Shown in pieces: positions 49,817 through 61,339 of a DNA stretch of 64,000 bases. The stretch's first letter is position 1. Each line of letters starts with the position of its first letter. The DNA is from Acholoe squamosa (Eukaryota > Annelida > Polychaeta > Phyllodocida > Polynoidae). The stretch spans positions 26,700,030-26,764,029 of the forward strand of contig OX439040.1 of NCBI GenBank assembly GCA_949317995.1, in the 5' to 3' direction. A program made the translations under genes and the position numbers. Under the pieces are notes generated by a model. That model did no database searches. It worked only from the letters and a program-made list of their open reading frames with translations, and had not been told where the DNA came from.

Positions 49817-50219
49817 CATCTCATCGGTTACGGAAATACCCGAGGTATTCCCGAGGTAAAATTTTGGAATTTTGGGAAACTTACCGTAGGGTACCGGAGG
49901 GAAGTTGAAGTAAAACTTCTTATTTTACCGAGGGAATACGGGGTATTGGAGGAACAGATGCCCTTCCCACCCTACCCGTATTCTTTCGAGGTTATTATTA
50001 TTATATAAAAAATTGAAATGTCTAATCTGGTTGTTTCCAGAAAATTGTGTGTGTTTTTCTACTCATAGATTTTAGGTTTTCAAGTCTGTCGTCACGTGAC
50101 CGCTTCGGGCCGCATCTCATCTGTTCCTCCAATACCCCGTATTCCCTCGGTAAAATAAGAAGTTTTACTTCAACTTCCCTCCGGTACCCTACGGTAAGTT
50201 TCCCAAAATTCCAAAATTA
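49817..50219 (+). repeat. DIRS-B second ICR and right inverted terminal repeat
   Basis: ICR copy 2 at 49817-49960. Right inverted repeat 50092-50219: CGTCACGTGACCGCTTCGGG... complements the left repeat and the outer 104 bp complement the ICR. The first-copy right repeat (around 48396-48433) is truncated. Confidence 0.88.
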
Positions 50220-51652
50220 TGTATCGAAACCTGCAAAATTCCTAATAGTTGGAAAATTGCTGTAGTCACTCCCCTACCTAAAGGTGGGGACCACACAAAT
50301 GTATCTAACTATCGTCCTATCAGTGTTCTCCCTGTACCAGGTAAAATTTTTGAAAGGTTAATACATAATGCAATCTCCAAACATCTAACCACGAACTCCA
50401 TATTAACTGAACGCCAAGGAGGATACCAGAAAGACAAATTTACTACTGACTCCATAAGTTTCTTTGTAAACGATGTATTAAGGAACCGCAATATTGGATA
50501 CATAACTCTAGCAGCATTTATTGATATTAAGAAGGCTTTCGATTCAGTTAATTATCAAATATTACTAGAAAAACTGGAACATTATGGTATAAGGAGAAAA
50601 AACTTGGAATTAATAAGGAATTACTTAACAAATAGAAAACAATGTACTATGGCGAATAATATAAAGTCGGCTGAATTACCTCTAACCTGCGGAGTACCAC
50701 AAGGTTCAATTTTGGGTCCTTTATTTTTCTTATTATGCATAAATGACTGTATACAAATTGATGATACACACAAAACTATGTTATATGCAGATGATAGTGT
50801 ACTGTACGTGTCTGGAGCGAATATTGATACTAGAAAGAACCCTACAACATGCATTAAATAAATTTATAACATGGGCGAATAAAAACAAATTAACCATCAA
50901 TGAAAGCAAAACCAAGATAATGACCTTCTCCTCAGCCCAAACACTAAAAAAGCTACGCAGACCAAATATAGAAATTAATGGGTCAGTACTGCTGTGTGTC
51001 AAATCGTATAAATATTTAGAAGTCCTGATAGACCAGGAAATGAGTTTTAACTTACAAGATTTTTGCACACAAGATGGTTAGACATGGACTGAATGTTAGA
51101 ATAGCTAATAGACAAACTCGCCTACATGATGCCCCAGTACTTTTCTATAGTAATATAAATTGTACAGCCTACGAAAAAAGGTCCCGAAGTAAATTGTGCC
51201 GAAATGTGGAATGCTTTACCTATAAATACTAGAAACATAAAAGAAATAGGTACTTTCAAAGACCTGATGAAACTGGATTTAATGGATACTATCCCATGAA
51301 AAGAAATGTATGAAATCTAATTTATGAACGGTTATCAAATATACCTCTATGCAACATTATGATCATTAATAACAATTCTTTTTTTAAAAATACACTTGCT
51401 ATTGTTTAAATACAATCATTTATACCGCCATGTACCATATCAAAATGTCAAACTATTTCTCTGGAATCAATGCATGTATCGATACATACCATGGGGAGAG
51501 GCATAATAATATCTTTTGATATGCCTCGACCCATGAACTTAAACCACTGGTCTTTATTTCTGCAAAAATTATTATGTATATTTCTGTTCATTTGCTTGTC
51601 AACTCATATGTTTATGACCAATAAAGTTCAAAGTTGTTCAAAAAAAAATATC
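50220..51652 (+). pseudogene. LINE (jockey/CR1-like) RT fragment, 3' side of DIRS-B insertion
   Basis: Continues the LINE of 41985-42613: IPNSWKIAVVTPLPKGGDHT, NYRPISVLPVPGKIFERLIH, FIDIKKAFDSVNYQILLEKL, GVPQGSILGPLFFLLCIND and YADDSVLYVSG are RT motifs of non-LTR elements. The frame breaks near 50820-50835 and continues in another frame (WANKNKLTINESKTKIM, YKYLEVLID). The 3' tail has AATAAA and a short A-run (ACCAATAAAGTTC ... AAAAAAAA to about 51651). Non-functional. Confidence 0.85.
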
Positions 51653-54600
51653 ATGATGACTAATGAGAGCAGCAGTGAATTGTGGCACTCCCTAAAAAGC
51701 TATCCTGGTAGATATATAATGAATATGAGCACTCTGTATCAACACCGGGAAATAAATATATCACAAGAACACCAAGAGCGGTGAATAATAGAAAAATGAA
51801 GTTATCGTAATCCTGAGACAGCAAAATCATCTATGTGAGATTTAAACATTAAGACTAATAGTTCTCATGTATGTAAATAGTCACAGTTAAGTAATCTTTA
51901 GTTTGTAGAATTAATTAGGTAATATACAGAAAACTATGAATGTTTTATAGGTGCACTAAATTATTACATGTATATCCCTTCAACAATATATTAACGAGTC
52001 AAGTAATACCATTGATCAACTTCTCCATCGCCTGACGGCGCCAAAGAGTACTTGAACTCGTTTACTGAAGGGACATTTTGAAATCATTTTTTTGCTCCCA
52101 TTTCTACTAGAGTCTATCAATGCCTTAAAAATCTCTATAAGGGAAGACCATAAACAAATACAACTTCTACTGTGCCAGTTTTTCACGAAATATGTTTTTT
52201 TCTATTTTTCCTGATATTTTAATTAAAATAAAACTGTTTTCTCAGTAGTTACAAAAGAAAAGTGACAGAATCACGCTACTTTAAACTATGAAACAACCCC
52301 CTGGCAGGTATAAATACTAAAAAACCTGTGCCAGTATGATCTTTGGTTCAATGACAACAGTATTCCATCCTTATTTCCTGTCTTAACTGGACTTTGAGTT
52401 TTCAATTAGGGTTTTAAAAAGAGTCCAATTTTTTCAAGGGAAAATTCAACCAACTTCATATTAGTTCTTAATTCTTCCACTAGTCGGCACCACAATAATA
52501 GAGGCAAACCCCTGTCAGTGACAAACTATTGTCAGTAGGTGAATTAAATTATAATAGGTATTAGTTAAATAGATGCAGGCTTTACATCTATTTACTTTAA
52601 GGGATTCCAGACACTCTTCTAAAAAACTATATCATAATCAGCACTGCACCTTGTTATTTATGCATAGTACTTTTTGTACCTGTTGCTGCACACGTGGATT
52701 TGTATAATCATTGAGCTCTGGTGATAAGGATAAAAACCATAGGTGGTATGCATGTATACACTTTGTTATTATTTTTATCAATGCACATGACAAAGTGTGC
52801 ATATGGGTCAAATCATTAATTTCTGCTACTTTTTGGATCAGTCACAAATCAAAGTCGTAATTCCATTACATGACTTCATCACATTTGTAAAGGTACATCT
52901 CCCCTGCCAGGAAAACCTCATTATACTGACTTTGGACCAGCGGTTCAGTTTTTATAGCTTACGAAATAAAACCTTACCTAGAAATGTCATGTCCGCCACC
53001 TGTTATGTACATCTCATGGCGACACTTAAATATTTCTTACTGTTGACTTCTAACATTTTATATAGCTTCACACAATATCTAGGGCCAATGTTAAGTCCAA
53101 AAGCAGTAGAAAATGCATTATTTCAAAAAGACCTGGGCTGTTATACATACTGAAAACTATAAATTGTGTGCATTTTTTACAGCAAATGCCTAACTTTACC
53201 ACGGTGAACTCAATTATGCTCTATTATACATAGAAATTGATACACATTAACCTTAAGATGCCCTCTAGCTAACAGATATACCCTTTAAAGCATACAAATA
53301 AAACATTTCTTATACCAGGCAATTTGAGCTTCAATATCATCATTTGACTTTCATGTGATGTCCGTCACTTTTGAACACAAATCAGTCGCTTATACACTTA
53401 ATATGAATATAATATGGGCTTTAGCTCTTGATATGAAGAGAGGTTACCCATATCCACCTAATGGACCTATAAGACATGTCATTACACCTGTTTTAATTGT
53501 GTGGTAGGTTATGGAAAGTTGAAAAAGTGTCATGTGACCATGCTTAGACCACCAAAATGTCCAGAATCACATCATATCACACTCTAAATACAGCCTATTG
53601 CATCTAAGACAGTGTATACTTTCAACATATTGTGACTTATCTAGGTCAGATATAATCTAGCTGCAGGGATTCAATACCAATGTGAAAGTGGCGGACGTGA
53701 CCGATGTGGCGGACGTGATACTGCTTTGTCAAAGTTTCGTTATGGCCTAATATCTTGTACCCTGTGTATAACACAGCCGACCTTGTGACTTTCAGTCACC
53801 TACAACAGGTTAATACATAGTAAAAACACAATTTAAAGTAGATGTACATGTGCTTTAGTACCTAAAGCATCATATTGCAGAAAATGTGAATATCACATCC
53901 GCCACAAATCTCAGTATAATTTCACTTGAATAGACCTAGCGCCCAGAGAAATGGAATAGGTCAAAAATATTTTCAGAGATACAAAACCCACACAGGACCT
54001 ATCACCAAACTGAAAAAGAAATCTTAAGTGTTTCTTAGGAATTCAGGGCATCAAAAGTGAAGTTGCGGACATGACATAACATTCCTTTATATATACAAAG
54101 CATCCTGGTAAAGTTTGTTTCACTTCAGAAAGGGGTCTTGACAATGTTACCTAAGACCATATCCTGTACAAAAAATAAGTTTGGGACCCTCTAAAACTGT
54201 CATTCTTAAGATGAGGTGCTGATAAAAAATGTGAATATCTCAAAAATGTCATTTTTTGCCAAGTTTTCAATTTTGGGAGCCCATATCTTGAAAAATCCTT
54301 GATGCAAATAGGCAAATTAGCATTTTCCTAAAAGCCCTAACAGTTGCCCATAGGGTGGGAATAAGAAAAACCAATATCAATTGAGAACTCTTTATTGGAG
54401 AGTCAGTAAAGCCCTAAAACACAAAAAGTAGCACTTTTCCATGACTTGACCCATATGATCCTTGTCAATAATACTAAATCTCTAAAATAATAGCACATAA
54501 AATCAATAAATTAAGCAATACAAAAGTAAGAATTACATAACTATAGGCCTATACATATATGCTTGTACATAATCTCTGAGCACCTCTATATGTCACTAAA

Positions 54601-55067
54601 ATGACACTGCTCTGGTGCATTGTATGTATATCGGGGAGGGGGTGGGGGAAATTATTTGCAAATATCTTTGAGCTTTTATCAAAAGGAGTTTTTCGCACAG
54701 ATGGATGTCTCTTCCAAATATTTTCTTTGCTGACATTTTTAATGTAATAACCGATTTCGTTTACCTTTTATACAGTACTATAATATTTATATCTGATAGC
54801 TTTCATGATATCTGATCATATATCATTTATATCGAAACATACTCATAATCGAAATATGCAGTCGGGAGGGAAAATAGAGTATATATCTATTTGCTCATTC
54901 CGAATATATATTATATACACTCTGATTTGTTTAAACCCTTTCATGATACCTGAGATATTCAACTCACAGAAAATGCAGGTAATCAGCCTAACAAAGAAGT
55001 TGACACTTTGTATATTTTGTTCTATCGCCCATTTCCAGAAATCTTTTTAAAACAAATCTCTTATATG
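51653..55067. other. Gene-poor interval
   Basis: AT-rich sequence without supportable exons or intact elements. 53.3-54.1 kb repeats short phrases such as GCGGACGTGA and CACATCCGCCAC but no clear unit. It contains the region downstream of the MPV17L-like stop codon (minus strand), which may include its 3' UTR. Confidence 0.5.
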
Positions 55068-55235
55068 TTATCTACTGTCATGGTGAGTTTCGAACTTCTC
55101 ATGGTCTTGTCTCTTATAGATGCACAGGATCACAGTCCATATATAGCCAAAGAAGTTAGCAACTATTCCACGATGAATCGTTGGAACAAAGATAAATTGG
55201 AAAACGTTTATGGCTGGCCAGTACACCAAGTTTGC
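55068..55235 (-). CDS. MPV17L: MPV17L-like exon 3 (terminal)
   Basis: Begins ANLVYWPAINVFQFIFVPTI, continues IVANFFGYIWTVILCIYKRQ and ends with TAA at 55070-55068. Preceded by the acceptor CCCTTTACAG. Confidence 0.9.
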   Translation of the reverse strand, partial: ANLVYWPAINVFQFIFVPTIHRGIVANFFGYIWTVILCIYKRQDHEKFETHHDSR

Positions 55236-55995
55236 CTGTAAAGGGAAATATGAATTTATGAAACGCAGTCTTTTCTTATATGATATTGCTATACAGCGTC
55301 CGTTGAACCATATATAATGTCATAAGTCTCTATAAATATCTAGTTCCACTTGAAAACATCTATGACAAAAAAGAAAACAAATCATGCCTAAGCTATGCTA
55401 TTCAAGCCAAGGCTTTTCATTTAGCAGAAAGGTTAAGGGCAAGGATATATCACCCGGCAGTATTTATAAATACATGCTCTTTAACTGACACTGATAAGGT
55501 ATTACGGACATATGCATACTCTTATAGGGACCACGGTGGTTAAACGGAACAGTACATTGCATCATTGTCCATTCAAATACACAATGTAATATAGGCTATA
55601 AGAAATGAACTAACCTTAAATGCTTTCGGCCATTTCTCTTTCACTTCAGCAAAAATGTCTTCCTTTCCTTCTAGAAATGATGTGGCTGAAAGTGAAGAGA
55701 TGAGAATGTCAGAAAGTTTCAATGTGGTAGCAACATTGTAATGAGATAATTGAGAATATTATTGGCCAGTCACATGAGTGCCATTGGCAATTTGTCTTTT
55801 GCCAAACATAGATAATAAGATTGCCAACTGAAAGGCACGGTCAGCCAATGGGTTATGAATTGCCATTTACTGATAGGAGAAGTTGGGATACTTACAAAGT
55901 ACAAAGGTACAATGTAGTAGTGACAGTTGTCAACTTGCCATTGGTAACCCACGCGTGGCAAATACTAACCTAAAAGTGGCAGTTGGCAAATGGAA

Positions 55996-56036
<41 letters not shown>

Positions 56037-56374
56037 CACGAGAGTTAAGGGCTACACACTGATACACTAGACCTACCTGTAAAGAAGAAGCCATTGAGGA
56101 ATCCGCCAGCTATAGTCACAGTGGCCACTGTCTTTATGAACACCATCCTAGGGGAGGTGCCAGGTAACAATGCCTCTATCTTTCTGTGCCAGGTGAAGCT
56201 CATAGGACCATGTATGCCGCCCACTAACATCATTCTCTGAGTGCTGTCGAAATCATACTGAGGTCTCTTCTCCAGAGTTTGCTGGGTCAGGTCAGCAGCA
56301 GCAAAGAGTCCAGAAACAGCTAGACTGTTCCATATGAGGAACTTAGAGTGCCCCCATAGTTTGGAGAAAGACAT
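55068..56374 (-). CDS. MPV17L: MPV17-like protein (MPV17/PMP22 family), three exons
   Basis: Minus-strand exons 56374-56077, 55685-55615 and 55235-55068 join in frame (298+71+168 nt) to 178 residues plus stop. Splice sites: ACAG|GTAGGT, CTTTCAG acceptor, AAG|GTTAGT, CCCTTTACAG acceptor. Exon 1 starts MSFSKLWGHSKFLIWNSLAV and carries HGPMSFTWHRKIEALLPG; exon 2 LEGKEDIFAEVKEKWPKAFK; exon 3 VYWPAINVFQFIFVPTIHRG. The FxxxLxGKxDI, YWPxxxxxxFxxVPxxxR and W..iLc features match MPV17L better than MPV17 or PXMP2. Family members are small four-helix inner-mitochondrial or peroxisomal membrane proteins. The exact paralogue (MPV17L or MPV17L2) is inferred. Confidence 0.9.
55615..55685 (-). CDS. MPV17L: MPV17L-like exon 2
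   Basis: Short exon, ATSFLEGKEDIFAEVKEKWP and KAFK, starting in phase 1 and ending in phase 0. Equivalent to the LQGKxDIF segment of vertebrate MPV17L. Confidence 0.9.
55998..56035. repeat. (GA)n microsatellite
   Basis: About 19 uninterrupted GA dinucleotides just downstream of MPV17L-like exon 1, within intron 1 on the minus strand. Confidence 0.95.
56077..56374 (-). CDS. MPV17L: MPV17L-like exon 1
   Basis: ATG at 56374-56372; 99 codons plus one base. Two hydrophobic segments (FLIWNSLAVSGLFAAADL and TVATVTIAGGFLNGFFF) fit the first membrane helices of the family. Confidence 0.92.
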
Positions 56375-56379
56375 TGGAA

Positions 56380-57766
56380 TGATCGTTCTTTCTGCCGATT
56401 AGGATGAGGCTTATCAAGCCTTATGTTCTTGGGATGTTTTAATTAAAATCTGAAATATAGATTGAAATAGATTAACATGTTTCAAATCGTGCAGTCAGTT
56501 GCATCTTTTATCACCGCATCCCATTGCTTTAAAGTTGGCATATCCTCTAAAAAGACAGATTTGAAAATTTGTGGAAACTTGTCTAAATATGTATTGTTCC
56601 AATTACTTCTTTCCCAAAGGGCTTCAAATGATATGTCTAATCACAACACAATACACTTCAATGGATGGCCATTGACATTCCTGCTCACCACAGTACCACC
56701 TATTGGCTATTCTGACAGGCTTTGAGTAGTGTTCAGTACACCTTGACAATTAGGACTGGCCTGCCAAATATTTCATATAATGATTAGATATCTTAACACA
56801 TGGTTAGAATGTTGTCTAGATGGTGATTGAAGAGAAATCCCAAATTCCATACTGTGATAGCGGATATGCGAACTTTAAAGAAATCAGTACCATATTTTCA
56901 TGATAGTTATTTCGACAGGCGTTAAATGGGAAAAAAATAATATAGTTTTGATACTGAAATTGGAATCATTTATTATAGAGAGAAGGAGCAGGCTTTATTC
57001 TAATTACACTAATGGAACTGATGATGTCACAATTGGGTAAAATGAGCCTTTATTGATGCCATGATGCCCACACCAACACTCCTCTGTATGATAATATATA
57101 ACTCAACCAACAATTTCTAACACTAATGTTGCAAAGTGTTCCTGTGCTTAACCAAAGACTGAACAGTACAGGTACCTAATTATGACACATCTGGCTCCCC
57201 ATACACTAAGCGCTCTCACTGTGTGTGGTGCTTATGGTGCTGCACACTAGTTCCGCCCTGGAGAAGGCCGGGTGAGGAGGCTACATGAATGAATGGCAAT
57301 ACCAGTAACAACAAACCAAAACATGACTGGGAACTCCCCCAAATACCACAGAATCCAACAGAGCTTTAACAATATGTGAATTCTCTATCTCCTCAGATAC
57401 TCAAATCTCACAGCTAGGGGCAGTAGTGAGCTGTTAGGGGGGAAATAGCAGTCTAATGGAGCTGCAGGCAGTCCTCACTTACCTTCATGGGCGCCTCCCA
57501 TGGAGACCCCGACCTTGAAATCCTGTGCTTGACTATGGCGAGCCAACTATGTTTAAAATTCAGCATATGTAGTAGCGTTAGGGGTTAAAGGTACCCTTCC
57601 TGAATCCATGGCAGGCTCTTCATTTCATGGCACATGCAACCACCCACGTGACCATTGTAAAACCGGGAGTGCAGATGAACAGAATGTAAATAACCACACG
57701 CGAAAATGCAGAAGAGCACTAGTAGATCAAAACTGATGATTCTCTCCCTCAGCTTTGCCACATTAA
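56380..57766. other. Interval upstream of the MPV17L-like gene
   Basis: Probably holds the minus-strand promoter and 5' UTR of the MPV17L-like gene close to 56380. No other exon or defined element was recognised. Confidence 0.4.
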
Positions 57767-58210
57767 CCCGGGGGGGGGGGGGGACACTTCATATATTTTG
57801 CTGACACATGCGTGCGGCTGGCAAGGGCAGTTTTTCATCAAATTCCCCCTAACAAGGGTCCTATTTTTAGCCCAAAATCCCCCTAACAAGGGGCAACTTT
57901 GACCAAAATCCTTCTAACAAGGGTCAACTTTTAACCAAAATACCAGAAATTTCATGGAAATGCCCATATTTTGGCCACAATTTTCAAGGTTTTTAGGAAT
58001 TTTCTCAAATATAAGGGAATATTCTTGGTCAATTTGCACCAGCAAAGTTTATAAGTAAGATTCTTCTTTAAAAACATGTTTTTTTTGGGGGGGCAAAGGT
58101 GCCCTAAGAAGGGTACAGTTTTGGAGGTGAAATCCCCCTAGCAAGGGTAAGGGTTGTCATAGGTCCAGCCACACACATGTATCAGAAAACAGGTGAGTGT
58201 CTCCCCCGGG
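57767..58210. mobile_element. G-run MITE with 8-bp duplication CACATTAA
   Basis: Inverted ends CCCGGGGG...ACACT...TTTT.CTGA.ACATG (about 38 bp, imperfect) flanked by CACATTAA at 57759-57766 and 58211-58218. The interior has repeated CCCCCTAACAAGGG phrases. 8-bp duplication fits hAT-type transposition. Confidence 0.88.
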
Positions 58211-58439
58211 CACATTAAACAATTACCGGTAGTTCTATGGAATTGACACTAAGGGAGGAGGGGGATAGGCCTAACAACGTGAAATTTAGGAGATGTATGG
58301 TTGCAAATAAAGATGGTGGGGGGCAAACACCATGAATGTGTTTTCGGTCTACAAAGAAAGCTCTGCCTCATTGTCTCTCTCTGTCCCTCTCTCTCTCTAC
58401 CCCCCCCCCTCCCTCCCCATAACCCACTTGGTATAACAC

Positions 58440-58720
58440 TAAAACATTTTTTTTATTTGGGTTCCTAAGTTTGACAAACGCTTTTGTAAACGAAAACGTC
58501 AAAACATGTACACAAAAAAACAAACGAGTTATAACATTCTATAAAAACGTTTTATTCTTAGGTTAAAAACTATTTTAACATAAAAGAAACAAAACTAAAG
58601 TTCCTATTTGGTAAAAAAAGAACACGTTTTTATTTGGTTGTAAAGGAAACAACGTTTAATACGTTTTTCGAAGGCAATAAAAACGTTTGCAAACGTTGAA
58701 AAATACGTTTTTGTTAGCAG
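58440..58720. repeat. AAACGTTTT-rich block
   Basis: AAACG/CGTTT motifs recur many times in both orientations over 280 bp (for example AAAAACGTTT, GCAAACGTTG). A similar looser block is at 60420-60640. No boundaries could be set. Confidence 0.45.
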
Positions 58721-59071
58721 GTGGGAAGCCTATACAAGAACAAAGTTTACTGTAAATACTGTGATTTGTTATGTATAATGAATGTAGTAGCTAGGCACTA
58801 TACTTTACCCGTATCACAATACAGATGCAGAAAGCATAACACTTTACCCACATCCATAGTAGGTATTGTTATTTCTTGGCTTTGTTCTTCTGGGTGAAAA
58901 GAGACAGGACAATTCAATTCAGAAGTTACAATGCACTTTTGGGCCGCAATATATATATAACAGTTATGACGTACCATGTAACAATAAGACATGAACTCCT
59001 ACAGTGCAGTTTGTACCAGCTTGACTTGGACGAGCAATATGACTGTCCTTTAAAACATAGATGTATTATGG

Positions 59072-59650
59072 TAGGGGCCGTTCAAATATTACGTAACACC
59101 ATAGGGGGAGGGGGGTCATGAAATTTGTTACACTTAGTTACAGGGGGAGGGGGGGGTCTGACCAAGTGTTACATAACAAAACTTCAGTGGCGGATCCAGG
59201 ATTTGGAGAAGGAGGGGGCGCGGCCCAAAAAAGACGGGGCACACCCTCTTTTTTTGAGCAAATTTTGGGTCCAAAATATGCAATTAAACTCTTAAGTACT
59301 GGGAAAAGGCGGGGGGCCTGCGCCCCCTCTAAATCAGCCACTGAAACAGGATTAGATCACATGGTGAAATTTGACAATTTACAAGCATTTTAATGTGATT
59401 TTAGAGATCTTCCTATATTTCTTGTCAAATTGAGAGGGATCAAATAAATTTAGGAATATTGCTTAGAAAACCCCCCATATTGTTGCTTGGAATGAAAAGA
59501 TTTCCAGATTATTATTGATGCGTGGGTGGGGGGGGGGTCTGACCAGTGTTACATAATTAGGGAGGGAGGGGTTAGGGGGTTTGTTACAAAGTGTTACAAG
59601 GGGGGGTCAAAAAGTGGCCAAAATTATGTTACCCAACCAATCTGAAATGG
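59072..59650. repeat. G-rich repeat with GTTACATAA phrases, host of a nested MITE
   Basis: GTTCAAATATTACGTAAC at the left, several GGGGGAGGGGGGTC runs, and GTGTTACATAA phrases on both sides of the insert at 59184-59344. Looks like one element split by the insert. Ends not resolved. Confidence 0.55.
59184..59344. mobile_element. Short MITE TCAGTGGCGGATCCAGGATTTG
   Basis: Inverted ends TCAGTGGCGGATCCAGG and the complement of TCAGTGGCTGATTTAGA, 161 bp. Elements beginning GTGGCGGATCCAGG are abundant in many invertebrate genomes and give rise to spurious predicted peptides. No target-site duplication is clear. Confidence 0.75.
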
Positions 59651-60789
59651 AAAAATGGGGGTAAGATTATGTCATCAAAAACATTGAATTGGTAGTCCCA
59701 AAGAAGGTGGCAAAGTGGTTTTAGGGAGAGATGGAAGGATTGTAGGGAGGGAAGTACAAGGAGAGAGGGAGAAAGAGGGTATTGAGGACAGAAAGAAGCA
59801 ATAATGAAGGAGAGGAAAGAAGTAGAGCAGGGGGAATGAAGCTAAGAAGCCTGGAAGGAGGGGGCAATAGTATTTATGATACTTTTAGGGGATAGACAGT
59901 TGTATTACCTCTACTCCAGTAATACCTACAGCAATAGACCTAAGGTTAGCCAAGGTCACATCTTTTCTGATAATACATACATGTACCACCATTGTAGGAG
60001 ATTAGTGTGGGACATGTCTCACCTGCCAATGATTATACATATGGACTGGTAATAGGAAGGGGGGTCAAAATGAATTAGGGTCAAGGGAAGATGGGAGTTA
60101 TGTCTGTGTTGAGATTGGCCTTTATCTAATATTCTTACACTTCAGAACACATTGTATCACTAAATAATACTCACAGGCATCAAAGTCGTAAACTTACAAA
60201 ATACACCTTAGGCCACCGTTTTCCACCTCCACTACTACAGTATTAGGATCCTTCCCCTCAAGAGCACTATTAAGGTGATTGCAAATGGAGCCAATTCAGC
60301 TGGGAGTAAGGGAGAGTGGCGCTAATCCGATCGGGTACATCAAACATGTTTGATAGTGACCGACTGAAGATGGATAAAAGCAGTAGTAGATTAATGTTGG
60401 TACACTGACACCTGAAAAACGAAGATTTTTTTTAGATCTATTTAATGTCACATATAATCCACGTAAATTTGATGTTAAAAAAGAGTTCTAACAAATGTTT
60501 TTACCAACATTTCTGAATGTTTTCTCTCTGAACTATTAAATGCTAAAAAAAGTTTTCAATTTTAGAAAAATACATTTTTACAAACATTTTTTTTCTTGAA
60601 CTGTTCCTTCACATTACAAAAACGTTTTCGCAGAGGAGACTATCAGTAAGTTTAACTCCATCTGATGCTGCGTTATCCATATATAAGCATCTTACTGTGA
60701 TGAGGGTCAACACAGTGCCAGAACTTTATTCAAATTTACCATACTGTCAACGAGTCCGTAAATGATGAATAAGGATGAATACAGACGAA
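59651..60789. other. Interval between MITEs and the Gypsy fragment
   Basis: GA-rich then ordinary sequence. On the minus strand a frame at about 60208-60300 (NHLNSALEGKDPNTVVVEVE) ends at a possible donor (CTAAG|GTGTAT), but no family was recognised. 60650-60789 may hold the 3' LTR/UTR of the Gypsy element (AATAAAG on the minus strand). Confidence 0.35.
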
Positions 60790-61339
60790 TCAGGAATCCA
60801 GTTTGATATCCACTTTATTCATTGAAGTCCACGAGGTATAGTTGGTGATTAAAAACCCCCCCTCTGATCTGAAAACCTTTGTCATGGATATATCTGAAAA
60901 TTGTACCTTCTTTGGTGGGAGGATAATTCTTCCTTGTGATCTAATTGGTATTGGATCATCAGAGCCAGGGGGATATTTTCTTCTGGACAGGCAATCTGCC
61001 ACTAGATTAGCTCTGCCTTGTAGGTATTTCACTTCAAAGTCATAGGACATAACAGTATCTACCCATCTTGCCAATCTACCATTGGTGATATTCTCCTTTT
61101 TGTTGAAGAGGGAGACTAGGGCTGTATGATCTGAATATACTTTGAAGTGAGTGCCGTCTACATAATGGTGGAACTTTTTGACAGCGAAGATCATCCCAAG
61201 TAACTCTTTGTCAGTTATTCCATATCTGGTTTCCTGAGGTGTTAGACCTCTCCCAGAGAATTCAATGGGTCTATAAAAACCATGTTCATCTATTTGTTGT
61301 TCTTTTGTTGAGGCTTTTTCATATGTGTATATATCTACC
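60790..61339 (-). pseudogene. Ty3/Gypsy RNase H fragment (3' part)
   Basis: Minus-strand frame reading YRPIEFSGRGLTPQETRYGI then ELLGMIFAVKKFHHYVDG, YSDHTALVSLFNKKENITN, LARWVDTVMSYDFEVKYLQG and ANLVADCLSRR, the C-terminal RNase H of Gypsy pol. It continues 62332 onward on the other side of a LINE insertion. No integrase follows: after the RNase H the frame runs into a purine-rich AGAGGGGGGG tract and ends. Confidence 0.85.

Larger units (their letters stand above)
42614..50219 (+). mobile_element. DIRS-B, DIRS-type retrotransposon with internal tandem duplication
   Basis: Left inverted repeat 42614-42690, tandem-repeat leader, gag 43567-44976, RT-RNase H to 46871, tyrosine recombinase to 47884, ICR 48121-48264, then a second recombinase/ICR block (48443-50129) and the right inverted repeat 50092-50219. 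Inserted sense into a LINE RT. Without the duplication it would be about 5.9 kb, like DIRS-A. Recombinase copies are identical over the compared length, so the event is recent or an assembly effect. Confidence 0.92.

Noticed and set aside
55008-55241. Plus-strand 77-codon frame overlapping the MPV17L-like exon 3
   Set aside because: Antisense shadow; the minus strand gives the conserved YWP...VP motif with matching splice phase.
59118-59393. Open frame VADPGFGEGGG... near 59.2 kb
   Set aside because: A well-known artefact of GTGGCGGATCCAGG-type MITEs; antisense frame equally open.
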